A stretch of 64,000 nucleotides of DNA from positions 51,982 through 115,981 of the forward strand of contig CBDAQW010000014.1 in assembly GCA_965199185.1 (NCBI GenBank), in the 5' to 3' direction. Shown here in pieces: positions 8,341 through 16,529 of the stretch; position 1 is the stretch's first letter; every line of letters starts with the position of its first letter. The notes beneath the pieces were generated by a model. That model did not search any database. It was not told the origin of the DNA and saw only the letters and a program-made list of their open reading frames with translations. This DNA is from Endozoicomonas sp965199185 (GTDB lineage Bacteria; Pseudomonadota; Gammaproteobacteria; Pseudomonadales; Endozoicomonadaceae). Made by a program: the position numbers and the translations under genes.

Positions 8341-9555
8341 TCAGTGCGCAACCCATTCAACCTTGCTCAGGTCAACACCGTCTTTGTACATATCCCACAG
8401 CGGGGACAACTCACGCAGTTTCTCTACCGCACCGCGAATCTGATCCGCTGCATGATCTACCTCATCGGCGGTAGTAAAGCGCCCAAAGCTGATACGCAAA
8501 GAACTGTGTGCCAGCTCATCACTCAATCCCAATGCCCTAAGTACATAGGACGGTTCAAGACTGGCAGACGTACAGGCAGAACCCGAAGAAATCGCCAGGT
8601 CTTTCAGCGCCATGATCAGGGATTCACCTTCCACGAAAGCAAAGCTAACATTCAGGTTGCCGGCAAAGCGTTGCTCAAGGCTGCCATTGACATGAACTTC
8701 TTCGAGATTCCCCAGACGATCCAGAAAGCGCTGACGCAAGGTTAACAGGCGCTCATTAGCCGATGCCATTTCTGCTTTGGCCATTTCACAGGCTTCACCC
8801 ATACCAACAATCTGATGCGTTGCCAGTGTGCCGGAACGCATGCCCCTTTCATGACCACCACCGTGCATCTGAGCTTCAAGACGGACACGGGGTTTACGGC
8901 GCACGTACAGAACGCCAATGCCTTTCGGCCCGTAAAGTTTGTGAGCAGAAATAGAAAGAAGATCAACCTTCATCGCTTCCATATCCAGTGGAATCTTACC
9001 GGCGCTTTGTGCCGCATCCACGTGGAAGAGAATTTTGCGAGCGCGGGTCAGCTCACCAATGGCTGTAATATCATTGATGACACCAATCTCATTGTTGACG
9101 TGCATCAGGCTGACCAGAATGGTGTCTTCACGGAGCGCCGCTTCTACCGCCTCAGGTGTAATTAAACCTTCGCTGTTTGGTTCAAGGTACGTAACTTCGT
9201 AACCTTCACGTTCCAGTTGACGGCAAGGGTCAAGTACTGCCTTGTGCTCAATCTTTGAGGTAATGATGTGCCTGCCTTTTTTGTTGTAAAAACGGGCAAC
9301 ACCTTTAATGGCAAGGTTGTCTGATTCAGTTGCACCAGATGTCCAGACAATTTCACGAGGATCGGCATTAATCAGGTCAGCTACCTGACGACGAGCATTT
9401 TCTACGGCTTCTTCAGCTTTCCAGCCAAACAGATGGGAGCGGGAAGCTGGATTGCCGAAATTACCATCAAGAGAAAGGCACTGCATCATTTTCTCGGCTA
9501 CCCGTGGGTCCACTGGTGTGGTCGCGGAATAATCCAGATAAATTGGTAGCTTCAT
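8341..9555 (-). CDS. iscS: cysteine desulfurase IscS
   Basis: A 404-residue PLP enzyme that takes sulfur from cysteine for Fe-S clusters, tRNA thiolation and other pathways. The PLP lysine is in SISAHKLYGPKG and the active-site cysteine in SSGSACTSASLEPS. The start was set at the ATG giving MKLPIYLDYSATTPVDPRVA, identical in position to E. coli IscS; the frame extends five codons upstream to 9570. It lies 80 bases after iscR. Confidence 0.97.
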   Translation of the reverse strand: MKLPIYLDYSATTPVDPRVAEKMMQCLSLDGNFGNPASRSHLFGWKAEEAVENARRQVADLINADPREIVWTSGATESDNLAIKGVARFYNKKGRHIITSKIEHKAVLDPCRQLEREGYEVTYLEPNSEGLITPEAVEAALREDTILVSLMHVNNEIGVINDITAIGELTRARKILFHVDAAQSAGKIPLDMEAMKVDLLSISAHKLYGPKGIGVLYVRRKPRVRLEAQMHGGGHERGMRSGTLATHQIVGMGEACEMAKAEMASANERLLTLRQRFLDRLGNLEEVHVNGSLEQRFAGNLNVSFAFVEGESLIMALKDLAISSGSACTSASLEPSYVLRALGLSDELAHSSLRISFGRFTTADEVDHAADQIRGAVEKLRELSPLWDMYKDGVDLSKVEWVAH

Positions 9556-9635
9556 CAGGTACATCTCCAAGAGGTCCGTGTGCTCAAGGCCCTTGGCCTC
9601 AGGCTATCTTCATTATTTATACCAGCAGGCGCGAG

Positions 9636-10106
9636 TCAGCCTGCGGTTATGTTGTTTTCTGACGTGTGCTGCAGGCCATTCTGACGGTTTGCCACTTTCT
9701 GTACTTCGTGCCGGGCAACCAAATCCGCCAGACTAATACCATCCAGAAAGGAGTGAATTTGTTCACTCAGGTCGCACCACAAATGATGGGTTAAGCATGT
9801 AACTCCCTGCTGACAACTGCCACTGCCCTTACAACGGGTCGCATCAACAGATTCATTCACCGCATCAATCACTTGAGCCACATGAATATCTGCACTATCG
9901 CGTCCAAGACGATACCCACCACCAGGGCCTCTGACACTACACACCAGGTCGTTGCGACGAAGTCTGGAAAACAGCTGTTCAAGATAAGACAGTGAAATAC
10001 CCTGACGTTCTGAAATATCCGCCAGAGAAACCGGCCCCTGATCAGCATGCAATGCCAGATCGAGCATGGCGGTTACCGCATAGCGTCCTTTGGTCGTCAA
10101 TCTCAT
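9636..10106 (-). CDS. iscR: Fe-S responsive regulator IscR (Rrf2 family)
   Basis: A 156-residue Rrf2-type winged-helix regulator. Residues 1-65 are the DNA-binding domain (MRLTTKGRYAVTAMLDLALH). The three cysteines that hold the [2Fe-2S] cluster are in CKGSGSCQQGVTC (about residues 92-104), followed by the family motif LTHHLW. In E. coli the clustered form represses the isc promoter. A likely IscR site overlaps the promoter just upstream (10183-10215), consistent with autoregulation of the whole operon. Confidence 0.97.
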   Translation of the reverse strand: MRLTTKGRYAVTAMLDLALHADQGPVSLADISERQGISLSYLEQLFSRLRRNDLVCSVRGPGGGYRLGRDSADIHVAQVIDAVNESVDATRCKGSGSCQQGVTCLTHHLWCDLSEQIHSFLDGISLADLVARHEVQKVANRQNGLQHTSENNITAG

Positions 10107-10182
10107 CAGCGGTATCTCCCCAGCATTGATTCCAGACTGAATCGTGGAGTGGAGGCACTCCCTTCAACATAATTTCGGAGCG

Positions 10183-10215
10183 ATTATGTAATACCTTAGC
10201 AAAACAGTCAACTAT
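10183..10215 (-). promoter_or_regulatory. isc promoter with IscR type-1-like site
   Basis: On the minus strand a -35 box TTGACT (10206-10211) and a -10 box CATAAT (10183-10188) are separated by 17 bases. The -35 lies inside ATAGTTGACTGTTTTGCTAA-GGTAT (10191-10215). Its left half matches the IscR type-1 consensus (ATAGTTGACT) and its right half is weaker. This fits IscR repression of its own operon. Confidence 0.7.
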
Positions 10216-10329
10216 TATTCAGGTATGGCTATGATGATGAGGAGAAAAAAGCAAATATATAAAAAATCAATCTAAAGATGTTGTCTGAAAGGCAAGTCGA
10301 TTCTATACAAGCTCTGACCTCATTACAAA

Positions 10330-10378
10330 GAAAACACGGCCTGATGGATCTCAGACGGCCTCTGAGCACCGTGTTTTC
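10330..10378 (-). terminator. probable cysE terminator
   Basis: A 10-bp perfect stem (GAAAACACGG / CCGTGTTTTC) encloses a 29-base loop that itself can pair (CTCAGA / TCTGAG). On the minus strand it follows the cysE stop by about 20 bases and ends in a T-rich arm. Confidence 0.6.
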
Positions 10379-10400
10379 TATCGGGCGCAGCATCCTGTTT

Positions 10401-11207
10401 TTATGGCGTCAGAGTTGATTGTTTGGTTTCTTTGACTGCGGCAAAATCTTCTTCTTTTAATTCAGGGAGTGGCTCCACTTCACAGCTGAGACCATTGGCT
10501 TTGAGGGCAGCACACATATTTTCAAAGCGGGCATCCACCTCGTGCAAGTGGGCTAACATCGCAGCAATAGCGTGAGCTGTCGGATCAGGCATTTCAGATG
10601 TGACTGCATAGGCATCAAAGCCCATTTTTTCTGCCATCGCCTGACTTCGTTCATCGTTTTCTCTGGCACCCTGAACAATTCTGCCCGGAATACCAACAAC
10701 GGTGGCGCCTTCCGGAACTTCCTTGACAACCACCGCATTAGAACCGACCTTGGCTCCGGCTCTTACCGCAAAAGGTCCAAGCACTTTTGCACCTGCACCA
10801 ACAACAACGTTATTTTCAAGCGTCGGGTGACGTTTACCTTGATTCGACGGATGCTCTTTACCCTTGTTAGGTGAAGTCCCTCCAAGCGTCACGCCCTGAT
10901 AGAGTGTCACATCGTCTTTGATGATGGCAGTTTCACCAATAACCACCCCCATGCCATGGTCAATAAAAAAACGCCGCCCAATACTGACTCCGGGATGAAT
11001 TTCAATACCCGTCAACCAGCGGCTAAAGGTGGATATGGTTCTGGCAAGCCAGAAAAACTCTGCTTTCCAGATTTTATGCGCCAGCCGGTGCAACAATAAA
11101 GCGTGTAACCCGGGATAATTGGTCAGCACTTCAAAGGTATTACGAGCTGCCGGGTCGCGCTCAATAACAGTTCTGATATCTTCTTTTAATCGCTCAAACA
11201 TAGCCAT
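10401..11207 (-). CDS. cysE: serine O-acetyltransferase CysE
   Basis: A 268-residue enzyme that makes O-acetylserine from serine and acetyl-CoA, the first step of cysteine synthesis. The N-terminal helical domain (residues 1-70) is followed by the left-handed beta-helix of hexapeptide repeats containing the family motif DHGMGVVIGETAII and VTLGGTSPNKG. Length matches E. coli CysE (273). It sits upstream of the isc operon on the same strand, and cysteine is the sulfur donor for IscS; whether they are co-regulated cannot be seen, since a terminator separates them. Confidence 0.95.
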   Translation of the reverse strand: MAMFERLKEDIRTVIERDPAARNTFEVLTNYPGLHALLLHRLAHKIWKAEFFWLARTISTFSRWLTGIEIHPGVSIGRRFFIDHGMGVVIGETAIIKDDVTLYQGVTLGGTSPNKGKEHPSNQGKRHPTLENNVVVGAGAKVLGPFAVRAGAKVGSNAVVVKEVPEGATVVGIPGRIVQGARENDERSQAMAEKMGFDAYAVTSEMPDPTAHAIAAMLAHLHEVDARFENMCAALKANGLSCEVEPLPELKEEDFAAVKETKQSTLTP

Positions 11208-11232
11208 GCCTGCTATTTATTCTTTATGTGTT

Positions 11233-11982
11233 TTACTGATCGTTGTCTTTGTGGGTAGCCGCTAAAGATCGCTGGGTTTCGGATAATATCCCCCGCAGAA
11301 TGCTGAGTTCAACTCGATCCGGGCGAATACGCCCATACATGCGCCGGAGTTTTGCCATGATTTTTTCATGGCTGCTGTGATCCAGAAAACCAATTTCTAT
11401 CAGGGTCTGATGAAGATGCTCATAATAACGCTCAGCATCCTCCATAGTGGCCAGATCGTGTGAACGAGGTGTCGGCATTTCCAGTGCATCATCCTGATTT
11501 AACTGCGTCATACGAAGTTCATAGGCTAACACCTGAACGGCCTGACTCAGGTTCAGGGAGCTAAAATCTTCATTGGTAGGAATATGCACCTGTAAATGAC
11601 AGCGTTGCAGCTGGTCGTTGGTCAGCCCTTTGTCTTCACGACCAAAAATAATGGCTACTTTGTTGCTGACTGACTCCTGAATCATGGTGCTGGCACAATT
11701 TCTCGGGTCCACCAGCGGCAGAGAAACGCCACGCACCCGGGCACTGGTACCGACCACAAAATGACTGTCTGCCAACGCTTCTTCCAGCGTATCAACAATC
11801 CGGGCACTGGCAAGAATATCATCTGCACCCGAGGCCAGAGCGGTGGCTGTTCCGGAAGGAAAATCATCCGGATTCACCAGACACAAATGCTTCACCCCCA
11901 TATTCTTCATGGCTCTGGCAGTCGAACCGATATTGCCAGGATGAGAAGGGTTAACCAGAACGATGGTAATATTGTCGAGCAC
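11233..11982 (-). CDS. trmJ: tRNA (cytidine/uridine-2'-O-)-methyltransferase TrmJ
   Basis: A 249-residue SPOUT methyltransferase (E. coli TrmJ is 246) that methylates position 32 of several tRNAs. Family motifs: IVLVNPSHPGNIGSTARAMK at the start, VAIIFGREDKGLTNDQL for the knotted SAM site, and SLNLSQAVQVLAYEL. I chose the GTG at 11982 because it puts LDNITIVLVNP at the N-terminus as in the family; the frame could be extended to 12192, but those residues are not family-like. It is followed after 25 bases by cysE, and diverges from suhB. Confidence 0.93.
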   Translation of the reverse strand: MLDNITIVLVNPSHPGNIGSTARAMKNMGVKHLCLVNPDDFPSGTATALASGADDILASARIVDTLEEALADSHFVVGTSARVRGVSLPLVDPRNCASTMIQESVSNKVAIIFGREDKGLTNDQLQRCHLQVHIPTNEDFSSLNLSQAVQVLAYELRMTQLNQDDALEMPTPRSHDLATMEDAERYYEHLHQTLIEIGFLDHSSHEKIMAKLRRMYGRIRPDRVELSILRGILSETQRSLAATHKDNDQ

Positions 11983-12143
11983 TAGCAGACTCTCTATTAA
12001 GCTGTCTATAAATTGATAACTGTGGGCAAGTTTACTGAAAATCAACAACAAACCAAGGCTAAATCGGTTCCACCGCATCAACTCGCTGGAATATGCTGAT
12101 TGCAAGCTGTTCAACATCCTGTCAGAATCCCGCCATAATCCGG

Positions 12144-12172
12144 GTGAATCCATACAGTGAACGCTGTATAAT
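12144..12172 (+). promoter_or_regulatory. candidate suhB promoter
   Basis: A consensus TATAAT -10 box at 12167-12172 lies 17 bases after a weak -35 (GTGAAT). It is about 70 bases before the suhB ATG. Confidence 0.4.
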
Positions 12173-12243
12173 CCCGCGCCCCCGGGGCTCAATACAGATT
12201 GACCCCAACCGATCTTTTACAGTTCAGATGTAGTCCAAAGCCT

Positions 12244-13062
12244 ATGCAACCAATGGTGAATATGGCCCTGCGTGCAGCACGCAAGGCCGCCGACATTATT
12301 TCTCATGCGTATAACGATCTCGACAATGTGAACATCGAGGTTAAGAATCGCAACGATTTTGTTACTGAGGTCGATAAGGCAGCTGAACAGGCGATCATCG
12401 AATCTCTCAGCAAAGCCTACCCCGATCATGGATTCTATGGTGAAGAGTCCGGCCTGCGCGAAGGCAAGGGTGATGGTAAGGATTACCTCTGGATCATCGA
12501 CCCGCTCGATGGCACCACCAACTTCATCAAAGGTATTCCTCAGTTCGCTGTCTCCATTGCCTGCCAGTATCGCGGCCGACTAGAGCATGCGGTCATTGTC
12601 GACCCTCTGAAGGAAGAAGAGTACTGTGCCAGCCGTGGCCATGGTGCCACTCTGAACAGCAAGCGTATCCGTGTATCCGATCGCCGCAGCCTGGATGGTG
12701 CATTAATTGGTACTGGCATTCCATTTACTACCCCTGCTATCCATCACCTGGATAACTACCTGAATATGATGCGCGCCCTACTCGGTGATACCGCGGGTAT
12801 TCGTCGTGCCGGTTCAGCGGCTCTGGATCTGGCCTATGTCGCCTCTGGTCGTCTGGATGCTTTCTGGGAAATCGGTCTGAATGATTACGACATGGCGGCC
12901 GGTGTTTTGTTGATCCAGGAAGCAGGTGGTCTGGTGGGTGATTTCAAAGGAGGTCATGACTTTATGAACAAAAGACAGGTTGTAGCGGGTAATGCCCGTT
13001 GCTTCAAAGAAGTTCTGAAGCGTATCCATCCATTTGTGACTCCGGAAATGATGGGGCGTTAA
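12244..13062 (+). CDS. suhB: inositol-1-monophosphatase family protein SuhB
   Basis: A 272-residue Mg-dependent phosphatase of the IMPase family. Metal-binding motifs are visible: GEESG (about residue 67), DPLDGTTNFIKGIPQFAVSIA (about 85-105) and LNDYDMAAGVLL (about 220). In E. coli SuhB also joins rRNA antitermination complexes. I chose the ATG at 12244 (MQPMVNMALRAARKAADI), which matches E. coli SuhB MHPMLNIAVRAARKAG; the frame is open 15 codons further upstream. It is transcribed divergently from trmJ, an arrangement also seen in other gammaproteobacteria. Confidence 0.95.
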   Translation: MQPMVNMALRAARKAADIISHAYNDLDNVNIEVKNRNDFVTEVDKAAEQAIIESLSKAYPDHGFYGEESGLREGKGDGKDYLWIIDPLDGTTNFIKGIPQFAVSIACQYRGRLEHAVIVDPLKEEEYCASRGHGATLNSKRIRVSDRRSLDGALIGTGIPFTTPAIHHLDNYLNMMRALLGDTAGIRRAGSAALDLAYVASGRLDAFWEIGLNDYDMAAGVLLIQEAGGLVGDFKGGHDFMNKRQVVAGNARCFKEVLKRIHPFVTPEMMGR

Positions 13063-13147
13063 TCATTTTTGATGATCACATAAATTGCTCAACATTTTGA
13101 TTCAGTAAACAAGATTCAGGTCTCCCCATAACCTGAATCTCATCTAA

Positions 13148-13172
13148 CGCCTTTTATTCCAAGGCGATTTTA
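13148..13172 (+). terminator. candidate suhB terminator
   Basis: A short stem (CGCCTT / AAGGCG) with a seven-base loop followed by ATTTTAATT. A second hairpin (ATTCAGGT / ACCTGAAT) lies just before it at 13112-13139. Together they separate suhB from the convergent ComEA-like gene. Confidence 0.45.
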
Positions 13173-13185
13173 ATTCACCGCAATA

Positions 13186-13467
13186 TTATTCAAAAACAAT
13201 ACGGTCTTTATTTTTCTCAATCACCGCTTCACCAACACGCCTGACATTCATCAGATCTTCTGTAGATTTAAACGGACCGTTCATTTGTCGGTATTCAACA
13301 ATCGCTCGGGCTGTTATTTCTCCAACACCAATCAACTCATCCAACTGCTCAACAGTGGCGTTATTAACATTGATGTGAGAGGCGGAATGGTTATGCCCTT
13401 CAGCGGCGTACAGAGTAATACTGAACAGAAGAGCGGACATGAGGGTAGTAATTTTCTTGAATATCAT
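13186..13467 (-). CDS. ComEA-like helix-hairpin-helix protein
   Basis: A 93-residue exported protein with a signal peptide (residues 1-21, hydrophobic LMSALLFSITLYA) and one ComEA-type HhH DNA-binding domain: NVNNATVEQLDELIGVGEIT and AIVEYRQMNGPFKSTEDLM. Proteins of this form bind DNA in the periplasm and help DNA uptake in competent bacteria; many gammaproteobacteria have a copy of unproven function. Start chosen at the ATG at 13467, which has AAGGA about eight bases before; the frame extends to 13512 without a better signal. Confidence 0.88.
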   Translation of the reverse strand: MIFKKITTLMSALLFSITLYAAEGHNHSASHINVNNATVEQLDELIGVGEITARAIVEYRQMNGPFKSTEDLMNVRRVGEAVIEKNKDRIVFE

Positions 13468-13782
13468 AATAATTCCTTTATTTATGACTTTAGAGTGTTC
13501 GCCATCAAGCAACTACTGATGACCTTACTTCACAGTCAAGATTAGGTTTTTGCTCTCTGCAAACCCTCTAAAAGACGGATAAGAACTATTAAAAATATTC
13601 AAATAGTCCGTATGGTTATTAAAAAAATTCGCTAATATATTGTGCTTCCGCCACAGTATCTCAACCATACTTACATACACCACCTATTGAAATTACTGAT
13701 TCAGACTCCAAATAGGTAGCAGAGGGCTGCAGACAGTCTCTGCTTTACCCACCTAACATCAACATTGGCGAACGCAGATATC
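13468..13782. other. divergent intergenic region, comEA-like / lon
   Basis: About 315 AT-rich bases holding the promoters of both divergent genes. An interrupted dyad (ACGG..ACTATT at 13575-13590 and AATAGTCCGT at 13602-13611) could be an operator; no regulator can be named. No gene seen. Confidence 0.4.
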
Positions 13783-16227
13783 ATGACAGAACAGGATTCC
13801 AAAGACCCCGAAGTCATTACCGGGGACGATGACGATCAGGAAACCGGCACCGAGCTGGTATTACCTCATCAGGCACTGCCCGATAAACTCTATCTGATTC
13901 CGGTTTCCAACCGCCCCTTCTTCCCGGCTCAGGTGCAGCCACTAGTCTTCAGCGAAGATCGCTGGGGAGAAACACTTCAGCGTGTCGCACAAAGCCCTCA
14001 TAAAGTGATGGGACTCAGTTTTGTTGGCGGCATGCCCGATGAAGATACACCTCCGGAAGCGTTCCCCGACGTTGGCTGTGTGGTCAAAATCCACAACATT
14101 GTTGCAGACGAGGAGCAGGTTCAGTTTATCGCCCTTGGCATGCAACGTTTCAAAATTCGTCAGTGGCTACGTCGTCGCCCACCCTATCTTGTGCAGGTGG
14201 ATTACGTCGACAGCCCTGAAGATAACAGTGATGAAGTCAAAGCCTATGCCCTTGCTTTAATCCAGGCTATTAAAGAACTGATTCCGCTGAATCCTTTGTA
14301 TAGCGAAGAACTGAAAAGTTACCTGAATCGCTTCAGCCCGAAAGACCCGTCGCCATTAGCGGATTTTGCCGCTGCCATTACCACTGCACTCGGGCATGAA
14401 CTTCAGGAAGTACTGGAGACCATGCCCATCCAACGCCGGATGGAAAAAGTACTGGTATTGATTCGCAAAGAACAGGAAGTCGCGCGACTGCAAAGTGAAA
14501 TCAATGCTGAAGTGAATCGTAAGATCAGCACCCACCAGCGAGAGTTTTTCCTGAAAGAGCAATTGAAAGTCATTCAGAAAGAGCTGGGCATATCGAAAGA
14601 CGACAGAACCGCCGAAATAGAGAAATTCACTCAACGTCTGGAAGGGTTAACTATTCCGGAATCCGCCAGAACCAAAATTGATGATGAGTTGAACAAACTG
14701 TCTATTCTGGAAACGGGTTCACCGGAGTACGCCATTTGTCGCAATTATCTCGACTGGGCAACATCTGTACCCTGGGGACGATTCTCAGAAGACATCCTTG
14801 ATATGAAATACGCCCGGACGGTGCTGAATGCCGACCATGACGGGCTTGATGATGTAAAAGACCGGATTATCGAATTTTTGGCGGTCGGTGCTTTTAAACA
14901 GGAAGTGTCCGGTTCCATCATGCTGCTGGTTGGCCCTCCCGGTGTTGGCAAAACCTCCATCGGTAAATCCGTTGCTCAGGCGCTTGGTCGTAAATTCTAC
15001 CGCTTCAGTCTTGGTGGCATGCGTGACGAAGCCGAAATCAAAGGGCATCGCAGAACTTACATCGGCGCATTGCCCGGCAAATTGGTGCAGGCCCTGAAAG
15101 AAGTTGATGTGGCTAACCCGGTGATCATGCTCGACGAGATTGACAAAATTGGTGCTTCATTCCGGGGGGATCCGGCTTCAGCGCTGCTGGAAGTACTTGA
15201 TCCTGAACAGAACAGTGAATTTCTCGACCACTATCTGGACATGCGCATTGATCTGTCCAAAGTGCTGTTTATCTGCACAGCCAACCAACTGGATACCATT
15301 CCCGGCCCGTTACGTGACCGAATGGATATGATTCGCCTGTCCGGCTATATCACCGAAGAAAAAATCGCCATTGCTAAAAACCATCTCTGGCCTAAACAGC
15401 TGAAGAAGGCGGGGCTGAAGAAAAGTCAGCTGAAAATGTCTGATCCCACCTTCAGAGCCATTATTGATGGCTACGCTCGTGAAGCCGGGGTTCGAAATCT
15501 AGATAAACTGCTCCAGAAAATCATCCGCAAAGTGGTCGTCAAGCTACTGGAAGGTAAACAGAAGAGTCTGACAGTTTCTACAAAGAACCTAGAAGACTAT
15601 CTGGGCGCTCCTTACTTCCGACCTGAAAGCACCATGGAAGGCGTAGGCATTATTACCGGACTGGCCTGGACTGCGATGGGTGGCGCGACATTACCGGTAG
15701 AAGCTGGCTTGGTTCATCAACAGCGTGCTGGTTTTAAACTCACCGGTAAGCTGGGTGATGTAATGAAGGAGTCTGCTGAAATTGCTCACAGTTATGTGGC
15801 AAGCAACGCACACTCTTTTGATGTACCTGAAGACTTCTTCAAGAATGCCTTTATTCACTTACACGTACCTGAGGGCGCTACACCAAAAGACGGCCCCAGT
15901 GCCGGAGTGACTATGACGTCTGCGTTGATATCCCTGGCAACCGGGCGTAAACCTGCATCAGGTATTGCTATGACGGGTGAACTAACACTCACAGGTCGGG
16001 TTCTGGCCGTTGGCGGCATCCGGGAGAAAGTAATCGCTGCACGAAGACAGGAGATTTATAAACTGATACTTCCTGAGGAAAACCGAAGAGACTTCGACGA
16101 ACTGCCAACCTACATCCGCAAGGGCATCAAAGTACACTTTGCCAGCGAATACAAGGACGTTTATCAGGTTATTTTCCCACCGAAAAAGAAAACACCCGGC
16201 AAGAAAAGATCAACTAAAAAGAAATAG
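13783..16227 (+). CDS. lon: ATP-dependent Lon-family protease
   Basis: An 814-residue Lon-type protease. Residues 30-230 are the Lon N-terminal domain (PDKLYLIPVSNRPFFPAQVQ); about 380-560 is the AAA+ domain with Walker A GPPGVGKT (about residue 384) and a Walker B-like VIMLDEIDKIG. The C-terminal serine-lysine protease domain has the nucleophile in PKDGPSAGVTM (about 706) and a downstream lysine in GGIREKVIAARR. The tail is very basic (KKKTPGKKRSTKKK). The N-terminus differs from E. coli Lon, so it may be a second Lon-type enzyme such as the AsrA (PA0779) group of pseudomonads rather than the main Lon; I cannot decide between these. ATG at 13783 preferred over an in-frame TTG 18 bases upstream. 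Confidence 0.92.
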   Translation: MTEQDSKDPEVITGDDDDQETGTELVLPHQALPDKLYLIPVSNRPFFPAQVQPLVFSEDRWGETLQRVAQSPHKVMGLSFVGGMPDEDTPPEAFPDVGCVVKIHNIVADEEQVQFIALGMQRFKIRQWLRRRPPYLVQVDYVDSPEDNSDEVKAYALALIQAIKELIPLNPLYSEELKSYLNRFSPKDPSPLADFAAAITTALGHELQEVLETMPIQRRMEKVLVLIRKEQEVARLQSEINAEVNRKISTHQREFFLKEQLKVIQKELGISKDDRTAEIEKFTQRLEGLTIPESARTKIDDELNKLSILETGSPEYAICRNYLDWATSVPWGRFSEDILDMKYARTVLNADHDGLDDVKDRIIEFLAVGAFKQEVSGSIMLLVGPPGVGKTSIGKSVAQALGRKFYRFSLGGMRDEAEIKGHRRTYIGALPGKLVQALKEVDVANPVIMLDEIDKIGASFRGDPASALLEVLDPEQNSEFLDHYLDMRIDLSKVLFICTANQLDTIPGPLRDRMDMIRLSGYITEEKIAIAKNHLWPKQLKKAGLKKSQLKMSDPTFRAIIDGYAREAGVRNLDKLLQKIIRKVVVKLLEGKQKSLTVSTKNLEDYLGAPYFRPESTMEGVGIITGLAWTAMGGATLPVEAGLVHQQRAGFKLTGKLGDVMKESAEIAHSYVASNAHSFDVPEDFFKNAFIHLHVPEGATPKDGPSAGVTMTSALISLATGRKPASGIAMTGELTLTGRVLAVGGIREKVIAARRQEIYKLILPEENRRDFDELPTYIRKGIKVHFASEYKDVYQVIFPPKKKTPGKKRSTKKK

Positions 16228-16241
16228 CCCCTGAAAAGACA

Positions 16242-16265
16242 AAGCCGCCAGAACATCGGCGGCTT
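16242..16265 (+). terminator. candidate lon terminator
   Basis: An 8-bp stem AAGCCGCC / GGCGGCTT with an eight-base loop lies 15 bases after the lon stop. The T run behind it is weak (TTAGTCACTTTT). Confidence 0.55.
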
Positions 16266-16529
16266 AGTCACTTTTGCTAACTACTGCAGCGAGATCTAAT
16301 CACGCTTGGACACGCTAGTGAGCATGTATAGTTATAATGCGCATCCCAATGACTGTCCAGCATCCGCTTAGACCTTCTCAACATATAAAAAGCCCAATAG
16401 TATCAGCAAGATACTAAGGCATACCGACTTCCCAGTCAGATCTTTCAGCTTGTCTAGAATAAATAGTACCAATCAATAAAATCGCAAAGCCTCCAGTCAG
16501 GGAGTCTTTAGTAAGGAATTTTGTCAGAC
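16266..16529. other. intergenic region before the 1,084-residue protein
   Basis: Apart from the lon terminator just before it, no gene or repeat is seen here. TAAGGA at 16512 is a plausible ribosome site for the ATG at 16530. Confidence 0.3.

Noticed and set aside
11983..12192. Longer trmJ reading frame
   Set aside because: The extra 70 residues have no resemblance to TrmJ and would run through the suhB/trmJ promoter region.
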